Positions 1 through 11,115 of a DNA stretch of 64,000 nucleotides are shown piece after piece. Below the pieces are notes generated by a model. It saw nothing but the letters and a program-made list of their open reading frames with translations. It did no database searches and had not been told where the DNA came from. Numbering within the stretch: the stretch's first letter is position 1; each line of letters opens with the position of its first letter. The stretch comes from Aliiruegeria haliotis (lineage in GTDB: Bacteria > Pseudomonadota > Alphaproteobacteria > Rhodobacterales > Rhodobacteraceae), in NCBI RefSeq assembly GCF_003003255.1, contig NZ_PVTD01000004.1:124001-188000 (forward strand), given 5' to 3'. A program made the position numbers and the translations under genes.

Positions 1-174
1 CCCACAAAGGCCGTGGTGCAAAGCCCAACCCCGGGTGCCTTGGCGGCATTTGCCGATGCTGCGGCGCAAAACCAGTTTGACTGGCGCCGTCCGGGACTGG
101 CCGCCGATCCGGTGCGTTTTGCCCGCGATCGCTTTGCCGCCGCTTTCGGCATCGGCCACCGCAGCGTGGCCTGA
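1..174 (+). CDS. C-terminal end of an unidentified protein (partial)
   Basis: An open frame runs from the window edge to a TGA at 172-174 and gives the last 57 residues of a protein. The tail is Ala-rich, then has an Arg/Phe-rich helix-like segment (FDWRRPG, RFARDRFAAAF). Such an Arg/Phe helix close to the C-terminus is common in GT4-type glycosyltransferases, but no catalytic region is visible, so that is only a guess. Codon use is the same GC-rich pattern as radC downstream. I do not recognise the gene. Confidence 0.5.
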   Translation, partial: PTKAVVQSPTPGALAAFADAAAQNQFDWRRPGLAADPVRFARDRFAAAFGIGHRSVA

Positions 175-311
175 GGCGGGCAGTTCCGGCGATTCCCGCT
201 CCCCGGCCCCTAACGGATCAACCATTCGTTAACCATTCTGGGGCTTCCTTCACCCCACGCGGGCTATCGGACCGATGTGGGTGGTCGCGAGGCGCTGGAG
301 CGTTGCGACGG

Positions 312-1478
312 ATGAAGAACTTCTGGACGAGGGTGACCGGCCGCGCCGAACGGAATGCGGTGTCCGCGCCCAAATTCCCTCCGGCCCCGGCAGACGCGGG
401 GACTGCGATCTTTCCTCCGATCCCGGCTGACGCTTCGACGACACAGCCCGCCGGATTCGCCGAGACAGGCATCGCGCCGCTGGCGCGCCCTGATGGGCCT
501 GACACGCGGCACCGCGCGATTTCGCCCCCCGAACCGGCCGCCGGAGGACCGCTCATCCCCCCTCATCCGCAAGGCTTCGCGGAAGAAGCCACGGCACGGC
601 AAACCGTGCTCGACCTCGGACAGGTCCGCCCGGCAACCCTTTCACCGGACGCCATGTCCGGCCTCGCGGATCTTGACGCCCGGTTGCCTCCCATCGGAAC
701 CGAGACGCGCCCGGCCACGGAGCCCCGCTACCAGCACAACGATCGCCTGAACCGGGATGTCGCCGCCGGTGGCGGGCTGGTTGCCGGGGACGATGGCGCG
801 CTGCGGCCACACTACTGGGGCCACCGGGAACGCCTGCGGCAACGTTTTCTGAGCGGCGGGCACGAGGCAATGCCCGAATACGAACTGCTGGAAATGCTGC
901 TGTTCGACGCGATCCCGCGCATCGACGTGAAGCCGCTGGCCAAGCGGCTGCTGGCAACCTTCGGAGACCTGAACGGCGTGATCGCGGCTCCCGAAGCCCG
1001 GCTGATGCGGGTGGAGGGCGTCGTGCCCAAGGTCTTCTACCAGTTGCGGCTGGCACAGGCCTTCGCCCACCGGATGGCGCGTGCGAAGGTGCTGCAACGG
1101 CCGGTGCTGTCGTCATGGGACACGTTGATGGAGTATTGCAAGACTGTGATGGCGCACCGCGAAACGGAGCAGTTCCGCGTGCTCTACCTCGATCGAAAGA
1201 ACACGCTTGTCGCGGATGAGGCGCAGGCGGAGGGCACGGTGGACCACGTCCCGGTCTATCCGCGAGAAATCGTGAAACGCGCCCTTGAACTGAATGCAAG
1301 CGCGGTGATCCTTGTGCACAATCACCCCTCCGGCGACCCGACACCGTCAAACGAGGACATCGTGATGACCGACCGGATCAGCGATTCGTGCCGGGCTGTG
1401 GGGATCACGATCCACGACCACGTGGTGATCGGAAAGGAGGAAGACGCCTCCTTCCGGCAGATGGGATACCTGGCCTAG
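312..1478 (+). CDS. radC: RadC/JAB-domain DNA repair-like protein with long N-terminal extension
   Basis: RadC family protein. The C-terminal half carries the JAMM metal-binding motif (HNHPSGDPTPSNED, about residues 337-350). It is preceded by the helix-hairpin-helix-like region usual for RadC (YELLEMLLF... LAKRLLATFGDL). The first ~140 residues are Pro/Ala-rich, look disordered and are absent from typical ~225-residue RadC proteins. ATG 312 is preferred over the in-frame TTG at 303 because GGAG at 297-300 is well spaced for 312 and too close to 303. The molecular role of RadC is still debated; the metal centre is intact here. Confidence 0.9.
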   Translation: MKNFWTRVTGRAERNAVSAPKFPPAPADAGTAIFPPIPADASTTQPAGFAETGIAPLARPDGPDTRHRAISPPEPAAGGPLIPPHPQGFAEEATARQTVLDLGQVRPATLSPDAMSGLADLDARLPPIGTETRPATEPRYQHNDRLNRDVAAGGGLVAGDDGALRPHYWGHRERLRQRFLSGGHEAMPEYELLEMLLFDAIPRIDVKPLAKRLLATFGDLNGVIAAPEARLMRVEGVVPKVFYQLRLAQAFAHRMARAKVLQRPVLSSWDTLMEYCKTVMAHRETEQFRVLYLDRKNTLVADEAQAEGTVDHVPVYPREIVKRALELNASAVILVHNHPSGDPTPSNEDIVMTDRISDSCRAVGITIHDHVVIGKEEDASFRQMGYLA

Positions 1479-1519
1479 GCGGAGAGGCGATTCCGCCAAC
1501 CGAACCGCTGGGCCGTCAC

Positions 1520-2323
1520 CTAGGCGCCACTTTCCAGGCGTGGCGCGGACGCCAAGTGGGGTCGCATCAGCGAAGCAGTTTCGGAGGCATGGGTGATGGG
1601 CACCATGTGACCCGCGGTGGGGACCATCTCACATCTGGACCTTGGAAGGCGCCTGGCGAGCGTCGACAGGATCACGGAAATGGCGCCAGGACTTCTGCCG
1701 CCGCCGATCAGCAGGACCGGCAGTTCGAGGGCCTCCAGACGTCCCGGCGCGAGCAGGCCTGCGCAATCACCGTAAAGACCCGGCCATTGGTCCGGAACGG
1801 CGTGAATTCGATCAAGGATATAGGCTCGCTGATCCTCCCGGAAGCTGTCCCAAGGCGCGCCTGTCCCCCAGGTCTCGGTGAAGTACCGTGCAGCGGCGAC
1901 GCGATTGCCCGCCCGCAACCAGAAATCGAGGCGGTCAACTTCCGCCCTCTGATCCGCCGCCTGCGGGTGCTCTCCGAGGGCAGCAAAAAGAACCGGCTCG
2001 ATCAGCGTCAGGCTACGCACAAGCTCGGGTCGCTCCATCGCGAGGCGCAGGGCGACGACAGCGCCGAAGGAGTGACCAAGCAGGTGCTGACGTGCGTCAA
2101 GGCACGGGCGGCAAGCCCGGCTTGCGGCCTCGAAGAGGTTGCCGCCGCCGGGCCAGGGATCGGCCGCCCCATGACCGGGCATATCGGGGGCATACATGGT
2201 GATGCTGTCGCCAAGGTGCTCCGCGAGCGGCTGCCAGGCGCGGGAATTTCCCAGCATGCAGTGCAGGGCGAGGGCCGGTTCCGGCCCCTGCCCCAGCGAT
2301 CGAAAAGGGAGCTTCCCGCTCAG
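1520..2323 (-). CDS. Alpha/beta hydrolase, probable CTG start
   Basis: Alpha/beta-hydrolase fold protein with a nucleophile elbow GHSFGA and a C-terminal catalytic His (TAGHMVP). The first ATG (2257) would begin inside the second strand (LALHCMLGN) and remove the N-terminal strand of the fold. Reading upstream in frame gives a normal family N-terminus (LPFRSLGQGPEPALALHC). There is no ATG, GTG or TTG before the upstream stop. A CTG at 2323 overlaps the TGA of the DsbA-like gene as CTGA and has a run of G upstream as a possible ribosome site, so I take 2323 as the start (267 aa). The substrate cannot be told. If CTG is wrong, translation starts at 2257. Confidence 0.7.
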   Translation of the reverse strand: MSGKLPFRSLGQGPEPALALHCMLGNSRAWQPLAEHLGDSITMYAPDMPGHGAADPWPGGGNLFEAASRACRPCLDARQHLLGHSFGAVVALRLAMERPELVRSLTLIEPVLFAALGEHPQAADQRAEVDRLDFWLRAGNRVAAARYFTETWGTGAPWDSFREDQRAYILDRIHAVPDQWPGLYGDCAGLLAPGRLEALELPVLLIGGGRSPGAISVILSTLARRLPRSRCEMVPTAGHMVPITHASETASLMRPHLASAPRLESGA

Positions 2324-2919
2324 AGCTTGCCCCCCAGATGTGCGTCAAGATCCGCAAGGCGGTCGTGACCCCAGAACCGCTCATCGGTGTCGGTGATGTA
2401 GAAGGGCGCACCGAACACTCCCCGGTTTACTGCTTCTTCCAGGTTCGCCGCATAGGTCTCGGCGCCCGAGAGCAGTCCGCTGTCAGCCAGTGTCGGGTCG
2501 AATCCCGCGCTCTCGAGACAGGCGCGCACGACGCTATCCTCGGCGATGTCCTTTTCCTCGGCCCAGCAGGCACGCAGGAAAGCCCGCACCAACGCTCCGA
2601 GATCTCCGCCTCCGGCCGCCTGTGCGGCGATGATCGCGTAGGACGACGGCGCGGCATTGGTCGGCCAATGGGCCGGCTTGAAGTTGATCTCCAATCCCGT
2701 CTTCACCTTTGCGCGCTTTAGTTCCTGCATCCGGTACTCCAGCCGCGACGGATGGCGATCCTTTGGCGATACGCCGCCGGTGCGCGGGAACAAGGCGATA
2801 ATGTCCAGTGGCTTGTAGGTGATCGTGGCACCGTGACGGGCGGCAATCTTCTCCAGGCCATCGTCGGCAAGGTAGGTGAAGGGCGACAAGGTAGAGAAGT
2901 AGTAGTCGATATGCGGCAT
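2320..2919 (-). CDS. 2-hydroxychromene-2-carboxylate isomerase / DsbA-like oxidoreductase
   Basis: A 199-residue thioredoxin-fold protein of the HCCA isomerase (DsbA/kappa-GST-like) family. The N-terminus has the family pattern DYYFSTLSPFTYL, where a Ser-Pro replaces the CxxC of true DsbA. Near the C-terminus is the cis-proline loop GVFGAPFY. HCCA isomerases use glutathione to isomerise an intermediate of naphthalene-type degradation; chromosomal homologues without degradation genes nearby probably act on other glutathione substrates. It has no signal peptide, so it is cytoplasmic. The downstream hydrolase appears translationally coupled by a 4-nt overlap. Confidence 0.85.
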   Translation of the reverse strand: MPHIDYYFSTLSPFTYLADDGLEKIAARHGATITYKPLDIIALFPRTGGVSPKDRHPSRLEYRMQELKRAKVKTGLEINFKPAHWPTNAAPSSYAIIAAQAAGGGDLGALVRAFLRACWAEEKDIAEDSVVRACLESAGFDPTLADSGLLSGAETYAANLEEAVNRGVFGAPFYITDTDERFWGHDRLADLDAHLGGKL

Positions 2920-3352
2920 TGCATGCTCCCTGTTTTGCCACGGACCCTAGCGATGACCACCGGCTTTGCAACGGGTTGCAGAACATGCGGATCCCGAAAA
3001 TGGGGCGCCCTTCGGTTCGGGGCATGGCAGATCCCGTGATGCCCGCAGCCCGAGCCTTATCCTGCCTCCCGAACCATTTGCAGTACCGGCTGCGGAGCGC
3101 AGCCCCCCCGCTGCGGCCACGAACAGTAAACCACCCGCTCCAGTCGCCACCACCCACGGCCCAATTGCCGCGAACCGGACGCAATTCTGTGCGTTTCGCG
3201 CCTGCATCACAGGGCCAGGGCGGAAATCGGCGCAACACAAGGGCGCACACCGGCAAACACTTGCAGGAGAAGGTTCCCAAGGCTGTCCCCATGCGCTAGG
3301 GCGAAAGCGTCACCTTTTCGTTACGATTCCGCCACTCGGAGCCGCTGCCCCA
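2920..3352. other. Intergenic region between the DsbA-like gene and prs
   Basis: About 430 bases between divergently transcribed genes. It should hold the promoters of both. An open frame in frame with prs extends back to 2966, but it has poor coding character and prs homologues do not carry such an extension. No RNA gene or clear operator was recognised. Confidence 0.4.
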
Positions 3353-4363
3353 ATGCAACACCAGAGCCAGCCGAAGCTGATCGCCGGCAACGCAAACCTT
3401 CCCCTCGCACAGGGGATATCCCGCCGGGTCTCGATGAGCCGAGGCATGACCGTCGGCCTTGTCGATGCCCGCGTCGAGCGATTCAACGACCAGGAGATCT
3501 TTGTCGAGGTCTTCGAAAATGTCCGCGGCGAGGACATGTACGTGATCCAGCCGACCTCCAACCCGGCCAATGACAACCTGATGGAACTGCTGATCATGGC
3601 CGACGCGCTGCGCCGCTCCTCGGCCCAGCGGATCACCGCCGTGATCCCCTACTTCGGTTACGCCAGACAGGATCGCCGCGCCAAGGCCCGCACGCCGATC
3701 TCGGCCAAGCTTGTGGCCAACATGATCGCAGCCTCCGGCGTTGACCGGGTGCTGACAATGGATCTTCATGCCACCCAGATCCAGGGTTTCTTCGACATCC
3801 CGGTGGACAACCTCTATGCGTCGCCGATCTTCTCGCTCGATATCAAGCACAAGTTCAAGAAGAGGATGGACAAGGTCACCGTGATCTCGCCGGACGTCGG
3901 CGGCGTGGGCCGGGCCCGCGAGCTGGCACAGCGGATCGGCTGTGCGCTGGCCATCGTCGACAAGCGTCGCGAGAAGGCCGGCGAAGTGGCGGAAATGACC
4001 GTCATCGGCGATGTGAAAGGACAGACCTGTGTGATCGTGGACGACATCTGCGACACGGCCGGCACGCTCTGCAAAGCCGCCGATGTGCTGATCGAGGCCG
4101 GCGCCAAGGAGGTGCACTCCTATATCACCCACGGCGTCCTGAGCGGCCCGGCGGTGGAACGGATCACAAACTCCTCGATGAAAAGCCTGGTGATCACCGA
4201 TTCCATCGAACCGACAGAGTCGGTGAAGCAGGCAGAGAACATCCGCATCGTGCCGACAGCGCCGATGTTTGCGCAGGCGATCATGAACATCTGGAACGGT
4301 ACGTCGGTGTCGTCGCTGTTCGACCACGAGTCGCTGGCGGCGATCTACGAGGGGACCTACTGA
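3353..4363 (+). CDS. prs: Ribose-phosphate pyrophosphokinase (PRPP synthetase)
   Basis: Makes 5-phosphoribosyl 1-diphosphate from ribose 5-phosphate and ATP, feeding purine, pyrimidine, histidine and NAD synthesis. 336 aa. Seen: the flexible-loop region ([12 protein letters not shown]), the [14 protein letters not shown] segment, and the PRPP-binding signature [12 protein letters not shown] 3353 gives the normal length, with an N-terminus slightly longer than E. coli Prs ([13 protein letters not shown]). It is monocistronic, with a terminator hairpin right after it. Confidence 0.95.
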   Translation: MQHQSQPKLIAGNANLPLAQGISRRVSMSRGMTVGLVDARVERFNDQEIFVEVFENVRGEDMYVIQPTSNPANDNLMELLIMADALRRSSAQRITAVIPYFGYARQDRRAKARTPISAKLVANMIAASGVDRVLTMDLHATQIQGFFDIPVDNLYASPIFSLDIKHKFKKRMDKVTVISPDVGGVGRARELAQRIGCALAIVDKRREKAGEVAEMTVIGDVKGQTCVIVDDICDTAGTLCKAADVLIEAGAKEVHSYITHGVLSGPAVERITNSSMKSLVITDSIEPTESVKQAENIRIVPTAPMFAQAIMNIWNGTSVSSLFDHESLAAIYEGTY

Positions 4364-4387
4364 CACCACGTCCAGTCGGGACACGCG

Positions 4388-4413
4388 CGGGCGCCCAATG
4401 CGGCGCCCGTTAG
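4388..4413 (+). terminator. Hairpin after prs
   Basis: Perfect 8-bp stem CGGGCGCC (4388-4395) / GGCGCCCG (4402-4409), followed by only two T's before AGCGTTTCT. It is probably the prs terminator and may also serve the convergent lectin gene. Confidence 0.55.
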
Positions 4414-4427
4414 CGTTTCTCCGGGCG

Positions 4428-4778
4428 TCAATCGAGTTGCCAGTCGTCGTCGTGTGCGACCTCGCCGATTGCCAGCCAGTTGGCGCGGACGCGGCCTACC
4501 TTGGTATCGCCCCAGGTCCGAAACACCAGTTCGAACCCTTCGGCCGTGACTTGTGCCGTGGAGATATCGGCCCGCTGGTTGGTCTGGCCCTGGATGTCCC
4601 ACATCGCCAGGCCGACCTGCACGGCGGGCGTGCTGCGAAATGGCCGTTCGAATGTCACGCGTCGACGCGCGGTGCGCGTGCCCTCCCCGGTCCACATGGG
4701 CCCATCGTGTTCGAAGTCTGAAAAGACCAGGGTTTCGCCCTGCTCTACCCCGACCATGTGGTTGCGCAATCTGATCAT
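4428..4778 (-). CDS. H-type lectin domain protein
   Basis: A 116-residue protein whose second half matches the H-type lectin domain: FERPFRSTPAVQVGL, a WDI stretch, then FELVFRTWGDTKVGRVRANWLAIGE. This domain, known from Helix pomatia agglutinin and Dictyostelium discoidins, binds GalNAc/galactose in eukaryotes; bacterial roles are mostly unknown. There is no signal peptide or membrane segment. The start at 4778 follows a GGGGG ribosome site; an in-frame ATG at 4799 lacks one. It ends convergently with prs. Confidence 0.75.
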   Translation of the reverse strand: MIRLRNHMVGVEQGETLVFSDFEHDGPMWTGEGTRTARRRVTFERPFRSTPAVQVGLAMWDIQGQTNQRADISTAQVTAEGFELVFRTWGDTKVGRVRANWLAIGEVAHDDDWQLD

Positions 4779-4865
4779 CGTACCCCCGTCGTGCCACACT
4801 TTGGCGAATTCCGGGAGCGGAGCAAGGGGGGGTCTGCACCCCGGGTGGGACCGATTTGGCGGCGC

Positions 4866-6032
4866 CTAGTCTTCGGGGATGAGAGGTTGAGCCTTCGGGT
4901 GCCACGACGGACGTAGCTGGTCGATCGTCGTGGCACCGAGTTGCACCATGTTGATGGTGATGTCCTCGCGCAGGATGCTGTAGAGGTGCTCCGGCCCGCC
5001 TTCGCCAAGTGCGGCCGTCGCATAGAGAAAGCCGCGCCCCAGCAAGCAGAAATCCGCCCCACGCGAAAAAGCCCGGAGCATGTCGAGCCCCCCTTCGATG
5101 CCACTGTCAAAGAGAACCGCAGCACGTCCGTTCACTTCTCGGGCGACACCTTCGAGTGCATCGATCGAGGCGGGGGCCGCATCGAACTGACGACCGCCAT
5201 GGTTGGAGACAAGGATACCATCCGCGCCGATCTCGATCGCGCGGCGCGCATCTTCGGGATCCAGGATCCCCTTCAGGACGAAGGCACCGGGCCAGATGTC
5301 CCGCATCTGCCGCAGCATGTCCCAGTCCGGGCGCCCGTCGATCACCCGACCGACATGGCGCGCCGCACCTGCGAAGGTCTTGGTCGGGAAATAGGTTTCA
5401 AGTGTCTTGAACCGGGGCAGCCCACGGGCAAGGGTCGCCAGCGACCAATGGGGGCGGATCGCCGCACGGTATATCGATTGCGGTGTGAACTGCGGGGGCA
5501 CGGAAACGCCCGCCGCAAGTTGCCGTTCGCGACGGCTGTTCACTGGAACGTCAAGGGTGATCATCACCGTCCCGAAACCGCTCTCCCACGCCCGGCGCAG
5601 CACATCTGCTCGGATTTCCTCATCGATCGGGGTGTAAAGTTGAAACCAGCCGTTTCCGTCGCAAAGGGGGCCGATGGTTTCCGGCGCCTCGTTGGCAACC
5701 GTGGAGAGCGTGTACGGCATGCCCGTCCGGGCCGCAGCGCGGGCGAGGAAAGGTTCCGCATCCGGCCACATGAGACCGGACAGGCCAACCGGTGCCGCAC
5801 CGAAGGGAACCGACCACGACCGGTCGAACAACTCCGTCTGCAGTTCGGGTGTGAAGCGGCCGCGCGCCATGCGCGGCATCAGTTCAACCGCGTCCAATGC
5901 CTGCCGGTTGCGGTCGAGCAGGCGCTCCGCCCCGGTGCCGCTCTCAAGGTATTCCCAGGCGAAGAACGGCATTCGCTTTCTGGCCTTGGCCTTCAGATAG
6001 GCCAGCGACGGGTAACGGGTTTCGATAGACAT
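4866..6032 (-). CDS. FMN-dependent alpha-hydroxy-acid oxidase/dehydrogenase (L-lactate dehydrogenase type)
   Basis: A 388-residue member of the FMN-dependent 2-hydroxy-acid dehydrogenase family (LldD, glycolate oxidase, mandelate dehydrogenase). Seen: the N-terminal Tyr/Glu segment (FAWEYLESG), the loop LSTVANEAPE, the Gln/Tyr pair FQLYTP, and the active-site signature SNHGGRQFD that carries the catalytic His and the carboxylate-binding Arg. The late Gly-Arg segment (LLGRGFLYA) binds the FMN phosphate. The start at 6032 gives the family N-terminus (MSIETRYPSLAYLKAKA). The exact substrate (lactate, glycolate or another) cannot be read from sequence alone. No lactate permease lies beside it. 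Confidence 0.85.
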   Translation of the reverse strand: MSIETRYPSLAYLKAKARKRMPFFAWEYLESGTGAERLLDRNRQALDAVELMPRMARGRFTPELQTELFDRSWSVPFGAAPVGLSGLMWPDAEPFLARAAARTGMPYTLSTVANEAPETIGPLCDGNGWFQLYTPIDEEIRADVLRRAWESGFGTVMITLDVPVNSRRERQLAAGVSVPPQFTPQSIYRAAIRPHWSLATLARGLPRFKTLETYFPTKTFAGAARHVGRVIDGRPDWDMLRQMRDIWPGAFVLKGILDPEDARRAIEIGADGILVSNHGGRQFDAAPASIDALEGVAREVNGRAAVLFDSGIEGGLDMLRAFSRGADFCLLGRGFLYATAALGEGGPEHLYSILREDITINMVQLGATTIDQLRPSWHPKAQPLIPED

Positions 6033-6217
6033 GGGCGTGCTCGATATGTGAGTTCGCCCCCTGCTACTGTCGTGCCGCGGGAATTCCAATGCGACATCGG
6101 AACGGACGGCGCGCCCGGTCCGACGATCCGGCGGGTTGGAATCGACGAGGGCAGACGCCAACCGGCGAGGCACGATTCCATCGCCACAACGCAAGCGCGC
6201 CTCGTCGCCCGCACGGC

Positions 6218-6252
6218 AAAAAAAAGAACCCCGGGCGAAAGCCCGGGGTTCT
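6218..6252 (-). terminator. Rho-independent terminator of the atp operon
   Basis: A perfect 12-bp stem, AGAACCCCGGGC (6225-6236) with GAAA loop and GCCCGGGGTTCT (6241-6252). On the minus strand it is followed by a run of T (the A's at 6218-6224). It lies 24 bases beyond the atpC stop codon. Confidence 0.92.
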
Positions 6253-6275
6253 CCAAACTCCTAATGACGCGGAGA

Positions 6276-6671
6276 CTAATCCATCGCGTCCAGAAGGCTC
6301 ACCAGATCGGCAACGAGCTTCTCCGCCACGTCCTTGGCATCGCCGCTGGCCTCTGCCGCGCGGGCACGGGCATCCGCAAGGAACCCCTCCAGCGCTTCCT
6401 TGCCCTCGGCGCCCTGTGAGGCGTGTTCGGCCAGGACCGACATCGCATCGGCGTTGATCTCGGCGAATCCGCCGGTCACCGCGAAGGATGTCTCGGTGCC
6501 GTCGGCGCCGGTGACGGTGACGAGACCCGGGCGCAGGGTCGTAATGACCGGTGCGTGGTCGGGCATCGCCGTCATGTCGCCTTCGGCGGCCGGGATCTGA
6601 ACCTGGGTGGCCTCAAGCGACGCGAGCCGCTTTTCCGGGCTGACCAGATCGAACTGCATCGTGTTGGCCAT
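6276..6671 (-). CDS. atpC: F1Fo ATP synthase subunit epsilon
   Basis: Epsilon subunit, 131 aa, part of the central stalk of F1 and coupled to gamma. The N-terminal beta-barrel domain is clear (FDLVSPEKRLAS... IPAAEGDMTAMPDHAPVITTLRPG). It is followed by the helical C-terminal part, which can inhibit ATP hydrolysis in some bacteria. Last gene of atpHAGDC, 9 bases after atpD, with an excellent terminator after it. Confidence 0.95.
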   Translation of the reverse strand: MANTMQFDLVSPEKRLASLEATQVQIPAAEGDMTAMPDHAPVITTLRPGLVTVTGADGTETSFAVTGGFAEINADAMSVLAEHASQGAEGKEALEGFLADARARAAEASGDAKDVAEKLVADLVSLLDAMD

Positions 6672-6680
6672 GGGCCCTCC

Positions 6681-8105
<1,425 letters not shown>

Positions 8106-8123
8106 CTATGTGTCTCCAGTTTC

Positions 8124-9002
8124 TCAGAGCGCCTCGGCGCCCGAAATGATTTCGATAAGCTCGTTGGTGATCACGGCCTGACGGGAGCGGTTGAACTCGA
8201 TCGTCAGCTTGTCGATCATCTCGCCGGCGTTGCGGGTGGCGTTGTCCATCGCGGACATGCGTGCACCTTCCTCCGACGCGCCGTTTTCCAGCAGGGCGGT
8301 GAAGATCTGAGTCGACACGCCGCGGGGCAGCAGGTCGGCAAGGACACCTTCTTCGCTCGGCTCGTAGTCGTACAGCGCACCGGCTTCGTCGCCCTCTTCG
8401 GGGGCGTCGAACGTTGCCGGAATGATCTGCTTGACCGTCGGCTCCTGCGAGATCACCGAGATGAACTTGTTGTAGAAGATCGTGCAGACGTCGAACTCGC
8501 CGGCGTCGTAGCGGGCCATGAGGTCCTGGGCGATGCCCGAGGCGTTTTCATAGCCGACCTTCTTCACTTCGCTCATGTCGACGTGATCGACAAAGAGATC
8601 CGAGTAGTCGCGCTTGAGCTGCTCGCGGCCCTTCTTGCCGACAGTGATGATCTTCACCGTCTTCCCGGCAGCCCGAAGCTCTTCGATCTTCAGGCGCGCG
8701 GCCTTCACGATCGAGGAGTTGAAGCCACCGCAGAGCCCGCGCTCCGAGGTCATCACGACCAGCATCTGAACCTGGTCGCTGCCCGTCCCGGCAATGAGCC
8801 GGGGCGCGCTGTCACTGCCGCCAACGGAGGCGGCGAGGCCGCTCATCACGACCTCCATGCGCTCGGCATAGGGCCGCGCGCTCTCGGCCGCATCCTGGGC
8901 CCGCCGCAGTTTCGCGGCGGCCACCATCTGCATGGCCTTCGTGATCTTTCGCGTCGACTTGACGCTATCGATCCGGTTTTTGAGATCCTTTAGGCTGGGC
9001 AT
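8124..9002 (-). CDS. atpG: F1Fo ATP synthase subunit gamma
   Basis: Gamma subunit, 292 aa, the rotating central shaft of F1. The long N-terminal helix ([28 protein letters not shown]) and the conserved C-terminal helix ([34 protein letters not shown]) are both intact. It lies between atpA and atpD, with 14 and 21 bases of spacing. Confidence 0.97.
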   Translation of the reverse strand: MPSLKDLKNRIDSVKSTRKITKAMQMVAAAKLRRAQDAAESARPYAERMEVVMSGLAASVGGSDSAPRLIAGTGSDQVQMLVVMTSERGLCGGFNSSIVKAARLKIEELRAAGKTVKIITVGKKGREQLKRDYSDLFVDHVDMSEVKKVGYENASGIAQDLMARYDAGEFDVCTIFYNKFISVISQEPTVKQIIPATFDAPEEGDEAGALYDYEPSEEGVLADLLPRGVSTQIFTALLENGASEEGARMSAMDNATRNAGEMIDKLTIEFNRSRQAVITNELIEIISGAEAL

Positions 9003-9016
9003 CTACCGCTCCTCGC

Positions 9017-10555
9017 TTACGCGAAGCCCTTGGCGTACTCTTCCACCACGGCCTTGATGCGGTCCGACGCTTCGCCCTTCACCTTCGGATCCTCGTTGGT
9101 GATCCACTCCAGAAGGTCGGCGTGCTTTCCACGGACGAAGTTCAGCAGACCTTCCTCGAAACGACCGACGTCTTTGACGTTGATCTTGTCGAGGTAGCCG
9201 TTCACGCCGGCATAGATGACGACGACGATCTCGGCATTGGTCAGCGGCGAGTACTGCTGCTGCTTCATCAGTTCGGTCAGGCGCGCACCGCGGTTCAGCA
9301 GCTGCTGGGTGGCGGCGTCGAGGTCCGAGCCGAACTGTGCGAAGGCCGCCATCTCGCGGTACTGGGCAAGTTCCAGCTTGACCGGACCGGCGACGGATTT
9401 CATCGCGTTGGTCTGGGCCGAGGAGCCAACCCGCGACACCGACAGACCGGTGTTCACGGCCGGGCGGATGCCCTGGTAGAACAGTTCGGTCTCAAGGAAG
9501 ATCTGACCGTCGGTGATCGAGATCACGTTGGTCGGAATAAAGGCCGACACGTCGCCGCCCTGGGTTTCGATGATCGGCAGCGCGGTCAGCGAGCCGGCAC
9601 CGTTTTCCTCGTTCAGCTTCGCGGAACGCTCCAGAAGCCGGGAGTGCAGGTAGAAAACGTCGCCCGGGTAGGCTTCACGTCCCGGCGGACGGCGCAGAAG
9701 CAGCGACATCTGACGGTAGGACACGGCCTGCTTGGACAGGTCATCATAGATGATGAGCGCGTGGCGGCCATTGTCACGGTAGTACTCGGCCATGGCGGTG
9801 GCGGAATACGGAGCCAGGAACTGCATCGGCGCCGGGTCCGAAGCGGTGGCGGCAACGACGGTGGTGTATTCGATGGCGCCGGTTTCTTCGAGCTTCTTCA
9901 CCAGCTGCGCAACGGTGGAGCGCTTCTGGCCGACGGCCACGTAGATGCAGTAGAGCTTCTTGCTCTCGTCATCGCCAGCGGCGTCATTGTAGGATTTCTG
10001 GTTCAGGATCGTGTCGAGCGCCACGGCGGTCTTGCCGGTCTGACGGTCGCCAATGATCAGTTCCCGCTGGCCACGGCCAATCGGGATCATGGCGTCAACG
10101 GACTTCAGGCCGGTGGCCATCGGCTCGTGCACGGATTTACGCGGGATGATGCCGGGGGCCTTCTGGTCGGCGATGCGGCGCTCGGCAGCTTCGATCGGAC
10201 CTTTGCCGTCCAGCGGATTGCCCAGGCCATCGACAACGCGGCCCAGCATGTTGTCACCAACCGGCACGTCCACGATGGCATTGGTCCGCTTGACCGTGTC
10301 GCCTTCCTTAATGTCGCGGTCGGAGCCGAAGATCACGACACCGACGTTGTCGATCTCGAGGTTCAGCGCCATGCCCCGGATGCCACCGGGGAATTCGACC
10401 ATCTCACCGGCCTGGATGTTGTCCAGGCCGTGCACGCGGGCAATACCGTCACCGACGGAGAGCACCTGGCCCACCTCGGCAACTTCGGCTTCCTGGCCGA
10501 AATTCTTGATCTGGTCCTTGAGGATTGCGGAGATTTCCGCAGCTTGCAATGCCAT
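9017..10555 (-). CDS. atpA: F1Fo ATP synthase subunit alpha
   Basis: Non-catalytic nucleotide-binding alpha subunit, 512 aa. Walker [12 protein letters not shown], and the segment [14 protein letters not shown] typical of alpha subunits. The arginine-finger region is in VSRVGSSAQ. The start ATG overlaps the atpH stop codon by one base (TAATG), so the two are translationally coupled. Confidence 0.98.
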   Translation of the reverse strand: MALQAAEISAILKDQIKNFGQEAEVAEVGQVLSVGDGIARVHGLDNIQAGEMVEFPGGIRGMALNLEIDNVGVVIFGSDRDIKEGDTVKRTNAIVDVPVGDNMLGRVVDGLGNPLDGKGPIEAAERRIADQKAPGIIPRKSVHEPMATGLKSVDAMIPIGRGQRELIIGDRQTGKTAVALDTILNQKSYNDAAGDDESKKLYCIYVAVGQKRSTVAQLVKKLEETGAIEYTTVVAATASDPAPMQFLAPYSATAMAEYYRDNGRHALIIYDDLSKQAVSYRQMSLLLRRPPGREAYPGDVFYLHSRLLERSAKLNEENGAGSLTALPIIETQGGDVSAFIPTNVISITDGQIFLETELFYQGIRPAVNTGLSVSRVGSSAQTNAMKSVAGPVKLELAQYREMAAFAQFGSDLDAATQQLLNRGARLTELMKQQQYSPLTNAEIVVVIYAGVNGYLDKINVKDVGRFEEGLLNFVRGKHADLLEWITNEDPKVKGEASDRIKAVVEEYAKGFA

Positions 10556-11115
10556 TACCCGACCTCTTTCATAGCGTTCTGGAGATTGGCGAGCTTCGCA
10601 CGGACGGACGTATCGACCATCTTGGAGCCCACCTTGACGATGAGACCGCCGATGAGGCTTTCGTCGACGGTCGTGTTCAGTTTGATGTCCTTGCCGAAGC
10701 GGGATTTCAGCATCTCGGCAATCGAGCCCGCCTGAGCATCGCTCAGTGCCGTGGCGGAGGTGACATCCGCGGTCACTTCGCCCTTTTCTTCGGCGATCTT
10801 CTCGGCCAGCGCTTTGAGCACATAGGACAGCGTGAAGAGGCGGCGGTTCGAGGCCATGAGCCCCAGGCCGTTCTTCATGACCTCGCCGAGGTTCATCTTG
10901 TCGGCCAGAGCCATGATGGCACTGGTCTGATCGGCACGGCTGTACACCGGCGAGTTGATCATGTTCTGAAGGTCAGCCGAGGCATCAAGCGCAGCCGACA
11001 GGGCGTCGGTATCAGCTTCGAGGGCATCAAGCTTGCCCTCGTCCTTGGCCAGTTCGAACAATGCCTGCGCGTAGCGCCCGGCAATGCTGGAGGAAATCGA
11101 AGCCGTTTCGGACAC
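10555..11115 (-). CDS. atpH: F1Fo ATP synthase subunit delta
   Basis: Delta subunit (OSCP-like), 186 aa, linking F1 to the peripheral stalk. The N-terminal helical bundle ([13 protein letters not shown]) and the C-terminal segment ([25 protein letters not shown]) are standard. I take the GTG at 11115 (protein begins MSETASIS) over the GTG two codons upstream at 11121. AAAGGGG lies five bases before 11115 and would touch the upstream codon. First gene of the operon. Confidence 0.95.
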   Translation of the reverse strand: MSETASISSSIAGRYAQALFELAKDEGKLDALEADTDALSAALDASADLQNMINSPVYSRADQTSAIMALADKMNLGEVMKNGLGLMASNRRLFTLSYVLKALAEKIAEEKGEVTADVTSATALSDAQAGSIAEMLKSRFGKDIKLNTTVDESLIGGLIVKVGSKMVDTSVRAKLANLQNAMKEVG

